Shown piece after piece: positions 1 through 7,331 of a stretch of 26,518 nt of DNA. The notes under the pieces are model-generated. The model was not told where the DNA came from, made no database searches, and was given only the letters and a program-made list of their open reading frames with translations. Numbering within the stretch: the stretch's first letter is position 1; each line of letters begins with the position of its first letter. Source of the DNA: FEN-727 sp036508635 (lineage in GTDB: Bacteria; Actinomycetota; Geothermincolia; Fen-727; Anoxymicrobiaceae); contig DATCGY010000074.1 in the NCBI GenBank assembly GCA_036508635.1, positions 1-26,518 of the forward strand, read 5' to 3'. A program made the translations under genes and the position numbers.

Positions 1-160
1 CCCCATCGTGGAGTTCACTTGATCACCCTTGATCTTACGATAGGGACCCCAACCACGTATAAACTGACTCTGGAAACTCGTTGGGGTTGGACTTGTTGGC
101 GATGGCGAGGGGAGTCTTGCTAGGCTATTTGGCTTTACCCCATCGTGGAGTTCACTTGAT
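1..160. repeat. 23-bp direct repeat, two copies (1-23 and 138-160)
   Basis: The same 23 bases, beginning CCCCATCGTGGAG and ending CACTTGAT, occur at 1-23 and 138-160, a period of 137 bp. The first copy touches the window edge, so the repeat or an array may extend to the left. The 114 bp between copies has no convincing ORF; it contains a short inverted pair (ACCCCAAC near 47-54 and GTTGGGGT near 80-87). Repeat and spacer lengths do not fit CRISPR. It could be the edge of a mobile element or of a larger tandem array; the function is unknown. Confidence 0.7.
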
Positions 161-189
161 AGCCCGATGCAAAAAGAGCCCTCCAACCC

Positions 190-549
190 TCAGAGACGCT
201 TTATCTCTTTTTGAAGCACCCTGCTGACGATGGCAAGACGGTTCGTGCGGTCCCTTGTCGCGGCCAGGAAATCGTCCATCTTTTTCTTGATCTCGGCAGT
301 TGCGGTGTAGCGGTAAGTAGGCTGTGCGTCCTCATCGGGGTCTCGCGAGAGTATCCCCTGCTCAACGAGACGGTCGAGGGACGGCTCTATCGCCGTTGTC
401 TTCCTGCCTATCTCAACAGCGATTTGCGTGGGTTTGCGCTCTATATCGGGGTTTTCGTGAAAATAAGAAAACAGGTCCCACGCCACGAACCTGTCGATGT
501 ATTCTTCAACAAAATCCAGGATGTCCGGAGAAATCTCTTCCAGTGGCAA
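190..549 (-). CDS. Small winged-helix DNA-binding protein (MarR/ArsR-like)
   Basis: This 119-residue protein has the layout of a single winged-helix domain. After an acidic amphipathic N-terminus (to about residue 30), a helix-turn-helix segment (about 38-66, KPTQIAVEIGRKTTAIEPSL then DRLVEQGILSRD) is followed by a wing strand (PTYRYTATAEIKKKMDDF). The C-terminal helix (about 95-119) is basic and may dimerise. No effector domain is visible, so the ligand and targets are unknown; a local transcription regulator is the likely role. The start is TTG at 549, preceded by a purine-rich GGTGGTGGGG; an in-frame TAA lies just upstream and no ATG or GTG is available in this frame. It has its own promoter, so it is probably independent of hisI, which ends 98 bp upstream. 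The stop is followed by a short T run (minus sense) without a clear stem. Confidence 0.75.
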   Translation of the reverse strand: MPLEEISPDILDFVEEYIDRFVAWDLFSYFHENPDIERKPTQIAVEIGRKTTAIEPSLDRLVEQGILSRDPDEDAQPTYRYTATAEIKKKMDDFLAATRDRTNRLAIVSRVLQKEIKRL

Positions 550-590
550 GCCCCACCACCATGCTTCCGGAATAAAGTGCCGACACCAGT

Positions 591-599
591 ATTATACCA
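591..599 (-). promoter_or_regulatory. Extended -10 promoter for the winged-helix gene
   Basis: On the minus strand the bases read TGGTATAAT, a perfect TATAAT with the TGn extension. No good -35 lies at 16-18 bp, as expected for extended -10 promoters. Transcription would start near 585 and give a leader of about 36 nt before the TTG start at 549. The site lies between the hisI stop and the gene, so it is well placed. Confidence 0.6.
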
Positions 600-647
600 A
601 GTCACCGTTGTGCTTAGATAGGGGCGCGCGCTCTGCTGGAAGGTGCT

Positions 648-995
648 TCAATCGACGTCAAGCTCCCGATAGAAGCAGGAGAGCTCACCCGTGTGACAGG
701 CTACGCCCACCTGCTCGACCTGTACAAGAAGCGCGTCGGCATCGCAGTCGAAGAAGATCTTCTGTACTTTCTGAATGTGCCCGCTCGTATCCCCTTTCGG
801 CCAGAGCTCCTGCCTGCTTCGCGAGTAGAACCAGGTGCGCCCGGTCTCGAGCGTCATTCGCAGGGACTCCTTGTTCATATATGCGAGCATGAGGACCTGC
901 CCCGTGACCTGCTCCTGTACGATTGCCGCGACGAGGCCGCGATCGTCGTACTTGATGTCGTCCAGACTCCTGACCTGGGTTTCGCCTTCGCTCAT
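648..995 (-). CDS. hisI: Phosphoribosyl-AMP cyclohydrolase
   Basis: HisI hydrolyses the adenine ring of phosphoribosyl-AMP, the third step of histidine biosynthesis, in the cytoplasm. The 115 residues match a stand-alone HisI: W65-P-K-G-D-T-S-G, the Mg-binding D83-C84-D85-A-D87, and the further zinc cysteines in V-A-C100-H-T-G and S-C107-F. There is no fused HisE domain. The ATG at 995 follows the livF stop by 9 bp, with GAGGTGAGC as Shine-Dalgarno site, so it is translated from the liv transcript and not directly behind hisF. It is the last gene of the long minus-strand run; after it comes the separately promoted winged-helix gene. HisE, needed for the preceding step, is not in the window. 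Confidence 0.96.
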   Translation of the reverse strand: MSEGETQVRSLDDIKYDDRGLVAAIVQEQVTGQVLMLAYMNKESLRMTLETGRTWFYSRSRQELWPKGDTSGHIQKVQKIFFDCDADALLVQVEQVGVACHTGELSCFYRELDVD

Positions 996-1004
996 CTGCT
1001 CACC

Positions 1005-1712
1005 TCAACCAAGATATATGTTCTTTACTTCCTCGTTTTCGAGAAGCTCGGTCGCGGGACCTTCGAGTGCTACCTTCCCTGTGCGCATGACATAGCCGTA
1101 ATCCGCCGTTTCGAGAGCTATCTTCGCATCCTGCTCGACTAGCATGATGGTCAGGCCCTGCTCGTGAAGGCCGTGGAGCGTCTTGAATATGCTCTGTATC
1201 ACCTTGGGTGCGAGGCCCATCGAGGGCTCGTCCAGCAGAAGCAGCCTGGGCCGAGACATCAGAGCCCGACCGACCGCCAGCATCTGTTGCTCGCCTCCTG
1301 AGAGAGTCCCGGCCCATTGCTTCTTGCGTTCTTCCAGGACCGGGAAGAGTTCGTATACCATGTCGAGATCCTGTTTTACGTCAGCCCGGTCGCCCCTGCG
1401 CCTGACGTATGCACCGAGGGCGAGGTTCTCGGTGACGGTCATATCGGAGAAGACCTGTCTACCCTGGGGCACGAGAGAGATCCCCGCATGCACTATCTTG
1501 TTGGCATGCATATTCGTTATATCACGGTCCTCGTAGATCACAAGCCCGTGTCGTGCCTTGTTGAGCCCGGAGATGGTTCTCAGAAGAGTGCTTTTTCCGG
1601 CGCCGTTGGCGCCGATTATCGTCGTTATGTTTCCCCGGCGCGCGTTGATCGTGACATCGCGCAACGCCTGGATATTTCCGTAGAATGTGGAAAGCTTGTC
1701 TACTCTAAGCAT
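1005..1712 (-). CDS. livF: Branched-chain amino acid ABC transporter ATPase LivF
   Basis: One of the two ATPases of a LivHMGF-type importer, acting at the cytoplasmic face of the membrane. The 235 residues have Walker A (GANGAGKS, 34-41), a Q-loop (VPQGRQVF, 81-88), the ABC signature LSGGEQ (137-142), Walker B with the catalytic glutamate (LLLLDEP, 157-163) and VEQD near 192-195, where LivF proteins usually carry Q in place of the switch histidine. The length is typical. The ATG at 1712 starts one base after the livG TAA, so the two are translationally coupled. Substrate specificity is set by the LivK lipoproteins, so leucine/isoleucine/valine transport is inferred from family membership only. 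Confidence 0.95.
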   Translation of the reverse strand: MLRVDKLSTFYGNIQALRDVTINARRGNITTIIGANGAGKSTLLRTISGLNKARHGLVIYEDRDITNMHANKIVHAGISLVPQGRQVFSDMTVTENLALGAYVRRRGDRADVKQDLDMVYELFPVLEERKKQWAGTLSGGEQQMLAVGRALMSRPRLLLLDEPSMGLAPKVIQSIFKTLHGLHEQGLTIMLVEQDAKIALETADYGYVMRTGKVALEGPATELLENEEVKNIYLG

Positions 1713-1713
1713 C

Positions 1714-2487
1714 TTAATCAGCCTCTATACCGAGGTAAGCCTCGATGACCTTGGGATCGTTTTGAACATCGTCCGGCGTGCCGCGGGCGATTATCTCTCC
1801 GTAATCCAGGACCACGACCTCGTCGGATATGTCCATCACAAGACCCATGTCATGCTCAACTATGAGAATTGTCAGCCCCCGGTCCCTGAACCTGGTCAAG
1901 ATGCTCGAGAGCTCTCCGGTCTCGTACTGGTTGAGGCCCGCGGCAGGCTCGTCCAGCAACAGGATGTCAGGCTCGCTGGATATTGCCCTGGCAAGCTCGA
2001 GCATCCTCTGCTGCCCGTACGGGAGGTTTGTTCCTGTCTCAACCGCTCGAGTCTCCAGTCCTACATCTTCGAGAGCGGACCGGGCCGTCTTGAGTATTCG
2101 GGCTTCCTCGCGCCCCGCCGTGGGCAGTCTGAGGCCGTTGGCGATAAAGCCGTAATGCGTACGCGACTGGCAGCCGACCATCGCGTTTTCGATTACAGTC
2201 ATCCCTTCAAAGAGCTGGATGGTCTGGAATGTCCGGATCATACCCCTTGCGGTTATCTGGTCCGGTCGCATCCCGACCACGCTTTCTCCCTTGAGAAGTA
2301 CGTTGCCGGCCGTCGGCTGCAGAATGCCGGTCAGGATGTCAAATAGCGTCGTCTTGCCGGCTCCGTTCGGTCCGATCACCGCCTTGATCTCTCCACGTTC
2401 CACCGAAAAAGACACGTCTTTGAGCGCCGCAAGCCCGCCGAACTGCATTGTGATATTTTCGATTCCGAGTATCTGTTGAGAGACCAT
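1714..2487 (-). CDS. livG: Branched-chain amino acid ABC transporter ATPase LivG
   Basis: Second ATPase subunit of the Liv importer, 257 residues. Walker A is GPNGAGKTT (39-47). The signature is the LivG-type LPYGQQR (155-161), which replaces LSGGQ. Walker B is ILLLDEP (175-181) and the switch histidine sits in VEHD (about 210-213). The C-terminal segment (IARGTPDDVQNDPKVIEAYLG) is characteristic of LivG and absent from LivF. The ATG at 2487 overlaps the livM stop in TGATG, and its own TAA is one base before livF. It should heterodimerise with LivF and dock on LivH and LivM. Confidence 0.95.
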   Translation of the reverse strand: MVSQQILGIENITMQFGGLAALKDVSFSVERGEIKAVIGPNGAGKTTLFDILTGILQPTAGNVLLKGESVVGMRPDQITARGMIRTFQTIQLFEGMTVIENAMVGCQSRTHYGFIANGLRLPTAGREEARILKTARSALEDVGLETRAVETGTNLPYGQQRMLELARAISSEPDILLLDEPAAGLNQYETGELSSILTRFRDRGLTILIVEHDMGLVMDISDEVVVLDYGEIIARGTPDDVQNDPKVIEAYLGIEAD

Positions 2488-3596
2488 CAGTGACCCTCGT
2501 ACTTCCTCGCCCTGACGCGGTCACGCATTCGCTTGAACTGCTTTTCACCAAGATACACCCCGCGCGATAAGCCGGCGGCGATACCGCTGGGCATGAACAT
2601 CATGAAGATAACAAGCAGTATGCCATAGAGCACGAGGGTGTAATTGCTGAAGTTCGTGAGGTTGGACGGAAGTCCCGGGATCCACTGCGGCATCGCCTGG
2701 ATAACCTGGGGCAGGAAGGTCAGCACTATGACTCCGACGACGCCTCCCCACAAGTTGCCCATCCCTCCCACCACCACCATCGTGATGAAGAGTATTGAGA
2801 GCGAGAAAGTGAACGACTCGGGGCTTATGTAGCGCTCGAAGTGCGCGAAAAGAGCTCCACCAAGTCCGGCGAGGACCGCGCTAAGCACGAAGACCTGTGT
2901 CTTGTACCTGGCCGTGTTCACCCCCATCGCCTCAGCTGCGACCTCGCTCGAGTGAAGAGCCCTGAGCCCCCTCCCGACCCGCGAACGTATCACGTTGATA
3001 TTGACCAACATCAATAACATGACGATCGCCCACACCAGGAAGAAGAACTTGATATCCGTATCGAATCTGAAGCCAAAGACGGAAAGTGCAGGAATCTCGC
3101 CGACTTTTACCTTTATTCCCTGTGGTATTCCAACGGTTCCACCGGTGAGTCCCTTGAGTTGTGTAAAAAGTATGAATGCTATCTCACCCAGCCCAAGGGT
3201 TGCCATCGCAAGGTAGTTGCCCTTGAGACGCAGCACCGGAACCCCGACAAGCCACCCGATGACCCCGGCAAGCGCGGCGCCCACGAGTACGCCAAGCCAC
3301 GTGGGAAACCAGGAGTAATGGCATGTGAGAATCGCGGTCGTATACGCTCCGACACCAAAAAATGCGGCATGCCCAAGCGATATCTGGCCTGCATATCCGA
3401 CGAGCAGATTCAGGCCGATAACAGCACAGGCGTAGACGCCGGCAAGCACCATTATGTTGACGATATCCAGGTGGAGGACGTCGCCTGGAAGCGGACTTGC
3501 CCACAGGGGTATAAGGAGGATGAAGATTGTAAGGATAAGCAGATTGCGGTAATCCCGCTTCTCGCCAAGAGCCGGTTTTTCGACTTTACTGTCCAA
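2487..3596 (-). CDS. livM: Branched-chain amino acid ABC transporter permease LivM
   Basis: Membrane permease of the Liv importer, 369 residues, with about ten hydrophobic segments. Family motifs are visible: VGYAGQISLGHAAFFGVGAY near residues 67-86, LRLKGNYLAMATLGLGEI near 122-139, and VVVGGMGNLWGGVVG in the C-terminal half. The C-terminus is basic (KQFKRMRDRVRARKYEGH) and presumably cytoplasmic. The start is TTG at 3596, with AAGGTG six bases upstream inside the livH 3' end; it begins three bases after the livH stop, so translation is probably coupled to livH. Because livH carries an internal amber codon, ribosomes may not reach this junction unless the codon is read through, which could lower LivM production. 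It would pair with LivH to form the pore. Confidence 0.94.
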   Translation of the reverse strand: MDSKVEKPALGEKRDYRNLLILTIFILLIPLWASPLPGDVLHLDIVNIMVLAGVYACAVIGLNLLVGYAGQISLGHAAFFGVGAYTTAILTCHYSWFPTWLGVLVGAALAGVIGWLVGVPVLRLKGNYLAMATLGLGEIAFILFTQLKGLTGGTVGIPQGIKVKVGEIPALSVFGFRFDTDIKFFFLVWAIVMLLMLVNINVIRSRVGRGLRALHSSEVAAEAMGVNTARYKTQVFVLSAVLAGLGGALFAHFERYISPESFTFSLSILFITMVVVGGMGNLWGGVVGVIVLTFLPQVIQAMPQWIPGLPSNLTNFSNYTLVLYGILLVIFMMFMPSGIAAGLSRGVYLGEKQFKRMRDRVRARKYEGH

Positions 3597-3599
3597 TGT

Positions 3600-4565
3600 C
3601 TACACCTTGACGTCCTCGGGTTTGCCAAGCAATCCCTGGGGCCTGATCAGTAGAACGAGTATCAATATCACAAAAGCGACGGCGTCTTTGTAGCCCGAGG
3701 GGACGACGCCCGCGGTTATCATCTCGAGCACACCCAGGACCAGCCCGCCGGCGACCGCCCCGGGGAAGCTGCCGAGCCCGCCAAGCACGGCCGCTGTAAA
3801 ACCTTTCAGCCCGAGCATGATGCCCACGTTGTACGCCGCGAAGTTAATCGGCGCTATGACTATGCCCGCGGACGCTCCGAGCGCGGCAGCGATGGTCCAA
3901 GCCAGAAGAGAACTGGTGGATGAGCTTACACCGACGAGGCTTGCGGCGTCTTTGTTCATCGCGGCGGCTCTAATGCCTTTCCCAACGAGGGTGCGATTGA
4001 AGAACATGAAGACGAGCACGACCGCGACGACGGTGAACCCGAAAACCCAGAAGCTCTGTGGAACTATGGAAGCCCCCCATATTACGCGCGCCTTTTCTCC
4101 AGAGAATGCGGCGATCTTGACAGGGTCTGTGCCCCATATCTACTTGGCGAGTGCTCTCAGGAATATCGCGAGTCCGATCGTCACGATGATGACGGCGATA
4201 ACGGATTGCTCCTTCAGCGGATGGATGGCGGCACGCTCGAGCCCCGCTCCTATGAGGGTCACGATCAACACCGAGAGAATGAACCCGAGCCATGGTGGGA
4301 CCCCACCCTTGACGGATATCGAGTACATCAGCATGCCGCCCAGCATGCTGAACTCGCCCTGCGCGAAATTGATGACCCTCGTACTCGAGTAGATCACCGA
4401 GAATCCCATCGCGATCAAAGCGTATATGCTGCCAACGGTAAGACCGCTCAAGATCCACTGGAATCCAGTGGATCCCTTGAGGCTCAACGTCAGCATGACA
4501 ACCAGGACGATAAAAATCGCCGAGGATATCAGCAGTATTCGCTGTCTGTCATCGGCTCTACCCAA
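3600..4565 (-). pseudogene. livH: Permease gene livH with in-frame amber (TAG) codon at 4140-4142
   Basis: The frame from TTG 4565 to the stop at 3600 encodes a full LivH-type permease of about 321 codons, broken only by one TAG at 4142-4140. The first part (141 residues) holds SGLTVGSIYALIAMGFSVIY and NFAQGEFSMLGG. After the TAG the same frame continues I-W-G-T-D-P-V-K, the usual next segment of LivH, then 40 further codons to the next Met (4019) and the GLKGFTAAVLGGLGSFPGA motif. No frameshift or deletion is needed, so this is a point difference, sequencing error or recoded codon. The true terminal stop is also TAG, as in rluD, ileS and the transposase, which argues against general reassignment. 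The TTG start has GAGGAG nine bases upstream. If the TAG is real and not suppressed, the importer lacks one pore subunit. No internal ribosome site was seen for a separate C-terminal half. Confidence 0.85.
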
Positions 4566-4587
4566 GCGAGAGGACTCCTCGTCATTA

Positions 4588-4621
4588 AATCAGGCTAGGC
4601 CCACAAAGACCTAGCCTGATT
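4588..4621 (-). terminator. Stem-loop between livK and livH (attenuator-like)
   Basis: AATCAGGCTAGG (4588-4599) and CCTAGCCTGATT (4610-4621) form a perfect 12-bp stem with a 10-nt loop, in the 85 bp between the livK stop and the livH start. In the minus-strand transcript it is followed by TTTAATG, only a short U tract, so termination would be partial. Such a structure after a binding-protein gene commonly lets the binding protein be made in excess over the permease and ATPases, or protects the upstream mRNA end. The stem is seen; the role is inferred. Confidence 0.65.
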
Positions 4622-4650
4622 AGTTTATAACGTACGTCGTTTCTACGGGA

Positions 4651-5835
4651 CTACTTCAGCTCTGTCCACGTCCCGTTCTGGACCTTGATCATTATGAGGT
4701 CCGAGGTCTTGAGACCGTCATGGTTTGAGGGCGAATACGTGAACGTCCCGTCTATCCCTACGACGCCATCGGTCGATTGGATCGCTTCCTGCAGCTTGGT
4801 CTTGTCGGTGCCTGCCGTCTTCATGGCGTCTGTTATCAGGAGCCCCGCATCGTACCCGTGACCCGCGAACGTATCCGGGTTGCTCTGATACTTGGCCTTG
4901 AAGTTCGTATAGAACGTGTCCACGAGCTTGCGCCATTCGCTGTTAGCGGGGATGGAAGCCGGTATGAGCATCCTTCCAGCCGGAAAAACAACGCCGTTGG
5001 CGGCAGGGCCGGCCAGCTCGATGAACTTCTGGTTGGCTATGCCGTGACTGCCGACGTAAGGGATCGTGATGCTGAGCTGCTGCATGTTCTTGGCGATCGA
5101 GGCCGGGCCGGGGTTGGTCCCCCATACGACCAGAGCCTGCGCTGGAGTGCCCTTTATCTTAGTAAGCTGTGGAGTCATATCCGTATCAGTTGAGCCGTAG
5201 CTCTCATTTGCGACAATCTGAATGCCATACTTGGCAGCCTTGGCCGCAAGCTCGTCAGCGCCGCCCGTTCCAAAAGCGTTGGAGTCGTGAAGTATCGCGA
5301 TCTTCGATATCTTGAGCGTGTTCTTGAGGTACTCGAGAACCTTCGTTATGGCCATTCTGTCGGTCGGCGGAGTGCGGAACACGTATGACTTTACCGGATC
5401 GGTTATCGCGGTGCCGGCAGCGCAGCACACCATCGGGACCTTGTTCTGTTGTGCCACGGGAACCATTGCGAGGGTAGCACCGGTGGAGCTCGTGCCTACG
5501 ATGGCGCTGACGCCCTCCTGGTTTATGAGCTTGGTTATGGCGGCTTTCGCCTGCTCTGGAGAGCTCTGATCGTCTACGATGATGAACTCGACCTTGTGGC
5601 CGTCGACACCGGCACCCGAGTTGAGCTCATCCTGGAACATTGTTAACGCCTTTTGCTCGGAAGTCCCGAGCGGGGCCGCGGGGCCCGTCAGTGACAGTAC
5701 CGCCCCGATCTTGTAGACGCTCTTTGATGTATCGACCTTGTTGGTGCTGCCGCACCCGACCGCGCCGATCGACACGGCCACCAGCAGACACACGCACGCG
5801 ATCAGCAGCTTGATAGTGGATTTCTTGAACAACAT
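4651..5835 (-). CDS. livK: Branched-chain amino acid type substrate-binding lipoprotein (copy 1, adjacent to livH)
   Basis: Periplasmic-binding-protein type I receptor of the Liv family, 394 residues, anchored as a lipoprotein. A basic start (MLFKKSTIK) and hydrophobic segment lead to the lipobox A-V-G-C with the lipidated Cys28. The mature part opens with YKIGAVLSLTGPAAPLG, the first strand of the fold, and contains VGTSSTGATLA and VVWGTNPGPASIAKNMQQL. It would capture the substrate outside the membrane and hand it to LivH/LivM. Substrate is not decided by sequence: Leu/Ile/Val, other amino acids or short amides are all possible in this family. The ATG at 5835 has AAGGGGGCGA as ribosome site. 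It is paralogous to the next gene upstream and is separated from livH by a strong stem-loop. Confidence 0.93.
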   Translation of the reverse strand: MLFKKSTIKLLIACVCLLVAVSIGAVGCGSTNKVDTSKSVYKIGAVLSLTGPAAPLGTSEQKALTMFQDELNSGAGVDGHKVEFIIVDDQSSPEQAKAAITKLINQEGVSAIVGTSSTGATLAMVPVAQQNKVPMVCCAAGTAITDPVKSYVFRTPPTDRMAITKVLEYLKNTLKISKIAILHDSNAFGTGGADELAAKAAKYGIQIVANESYGSTDTDMTPQLTKIKGTPAQALVVWGTNPGPASIAKNMQQLSITIPYVGSHGIANQKFIELAGPAANGVVFPAGRMLIPASIPANSEWRKLVDTFYTNFKAKYQSNPDTFAGHGYDAGLLITDAMKTAGTDKTKLQEAIQSTDGVVGIDGTFTYSPSNHDGLKTSDLIMIKVQNGTWTELK

Positions 5836-5933
5836 AGATCGCCCCCTTGACTCATCCCAATCCTGCCCCCGAAGAAACTACAGGAAGGTATCTAACCACA
5901 TCATACGGGTGTTGTCCACAAGCCTGATCGCAA

Positions 5934-5970
5934 CCTCGGTAACGTTCGGCTTCGCCTTACGATCCCGAGG
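5934..5970. other. Nested stem-loop between the two livK genes
   Basis: CCTCGG (5934-5939) and CCGAGG (5965-5970) bracket a second set of paired elements, CGT/ACG and GGC/GCC, closing on a three-base loop, with small symmetric internal loops between. This gives one rod-like hairpin of 37 nt on either strand. It lies in the 175-bp gap between the stop of the upstream livK (6011) and the start of the downstream livK (5835). No T run follows in minus sense, so it is more likely an mRNA-stability or processing element than a terminator. No promoter in this gap was clear. Confidence 0.4.
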
Positions 5971-6010
5971 AGCCTTCGATATCCGTTTGACGCGTGACAC
6001 AATGTTGCCA

Positions 6011-7204
6011 TTACTTGGACGAACCCCCACTGGGCTTGTCCTGCGTCCACTGGTCGTTGACGATCTTGACCATGATCAGGGCGTCGACTTTTAGTCCGGC
6101 ATGGTTCGTCGGAGAATACGTGAACACGCCATCCACGCCCGGATAATCTCTAACCTGTTCTATCTGGTCGCGGATATCAGTGCCTTCTGTTCCGGCCTTC
6201 TTCATGGCGTTGACAATCATGTTGCCGGCGTCCCATCCGTGCGCCGCGAAAGTGTCGATGCTCATGTTGTAGGCGGCCTTGTACTCGGAGCTGAAGTCGT
6301 TTACCGCTTTCTCCCAGTCGCTCCCCGCCGGTATCGTGCTCGGCAATATCAGGCGGCTTGCGGCAAAGACGACACCGTTGGCCGCCGGGCCGGCGAGCTC
6401 AATGAATTTCTGATTGGCGATTCCCGATGAAGCCACAAACGGGATTTTTATGTTGAGCTGCTGCATGTTCTTCGCGATGGACGCGGGGCCGGGGTTTGTG
6501 CCCCATACCAGGATTGCCTTGGCCGGCGCCTGGGTTATCTTGGTAAGCTGCGCGGTCATGTCAGTGTCGGCCGAACCGTAGCTTTCGTTTGCCACCACTT
6601 TGATACCGTATTTCGGCGCCTGTGCGCTAAAGACATCGGCCCCACCGGTTCCGTACGCGTTAGAGTCGTGCAGTATAGCTACGTTCTTTACCTTTAGCTC
6701 GTCACGGAAATACATCAGGATGCGTTGTACGACCAGGGCATCGCTCGGCGCAACGCTGAACAGCCACTTCTCGGTGGGCTGCGTGACCGCGGTGCCGGCT
6801 GCCATGGCGACACATGGAATCTGCTTCTTTTTGACGGTTGGCGCGATCGCCAGCGTGGAGCCGGTGCTGCTGCAGCCTATGATGGCGGCGACGCCTTCCT
6901 GGTCGATCAGCTTACTGGCTGCTACGTTAGCCTTCGCGGGATCGCTCTCATCGTCTTCTATGATGAACTGGATCTTTCCGCCGTTGATACCGTTACCTTT
7001 CTGGAGATCCTTCTCGAGAAGCTGTATCGATCGCTGCTCTGACTGCCCGAGCGGGGCCGCCGGGCCGGAAAGGGAAAGGATGACTCCGATCTTGTAGGTC
7101 TTGCCCGCCCCGCTGTTGCCGCACCCTCCGAGCGCCAATGTCAGCGCAACGAGGATGCAGGTGCTAAAGATGAACGCGGCTGAAAATCTTTTCTTCCTGA
7201 TCAC
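6011..7204 (-). CDS. livK: Branched-chain amino acid type substrate-binding lipoprotein (copy 2)
   Basis: Second Liv-family receptor, 397 residues, a tandem paralogue of the gene that follows it. The signal segment MIRKKRFSAAFIFSTCILVA ends in lipobox L-G-G-C with lipidated Cys28. Shared runs with copy 1 include VWGTNPGPASIAKNMQQL and ANQKFIELAGPAANGVVF, so the fold and probably the general ligand class are conserved. Differences cluster in the ligand-facing second half and in the C-terminal tail (PSGGSSK here). The start is GTG at 7204, with GCAGGGGG upstream. It lies 127 bp after the hisF stop with no strong terminator between, so read-through from the his operon is possible. Two receptors feeding one permease is a known way to widen specificity. 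Confidence 0.92.
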   Translation of the reverse strand: MIRKKRFSAAFIFSTCILVALTLALGGCGNSGAGKTYKIGVILSLSGPAAPLGQSEQRSIQLLEKDLQKGNGINGGKIQFIIEDDESDPAKANVAASKLIDQEGVAAIIGCSSTGSTLAIAPTVKKKQIPCVAMAAGTAVTQPTEKWLFSVAPSDALVVQRILMYFRDELKVKNVAILHDSNAYGTGGADVFSAQAPKYGIKVVANESYGSADTDMTAQLTKITQAPAKAILVWGTNPGPASIAKNMQQLNIKIPFVASSGIANQKFIELAGPAANGVVFAASRLILPSTIPAGSDWEKAVNDFSSEYKAAYNMSIDTFAAHGWDAGNMIVNAMKKAGTEGTDIRDQIEQVRDYPGVDGVFTYSPTNHAGLKVDALIMVKIVNDQWTQDKPSGGSSK

Positions 7205-7331
7205 TTCTCAGACCCCCTGCAGTTTCTCGCGGCAAAACCGCATATTTTGACAATCTGCCTACAGCGGCTAAGACACTATCAGAGAAATGCCGGCCACTTC
7301 AATATCTTAGAAAACAGCGCCAGGAACCGAT

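Noticed and set aside
83..95. 13-base match between the left-edge region and the transposase start (GGGGTTGGACTTG)
   Set aside because: A match of this length is expected by chance in a window of this size, and flanking bases do not agree.
1..160. CRISPR array
   Set aside because: Only two repeats, 23 bp long and 114 bp apart; spacing is far too long and no cas genes are present.
4140..4142. Pyrrolysine or general recoding of TAG
   Set aside because: TAG ends several other genes here, LivH has no known need for such a residue, and no pyl genes are in view; kept only as a minor option.
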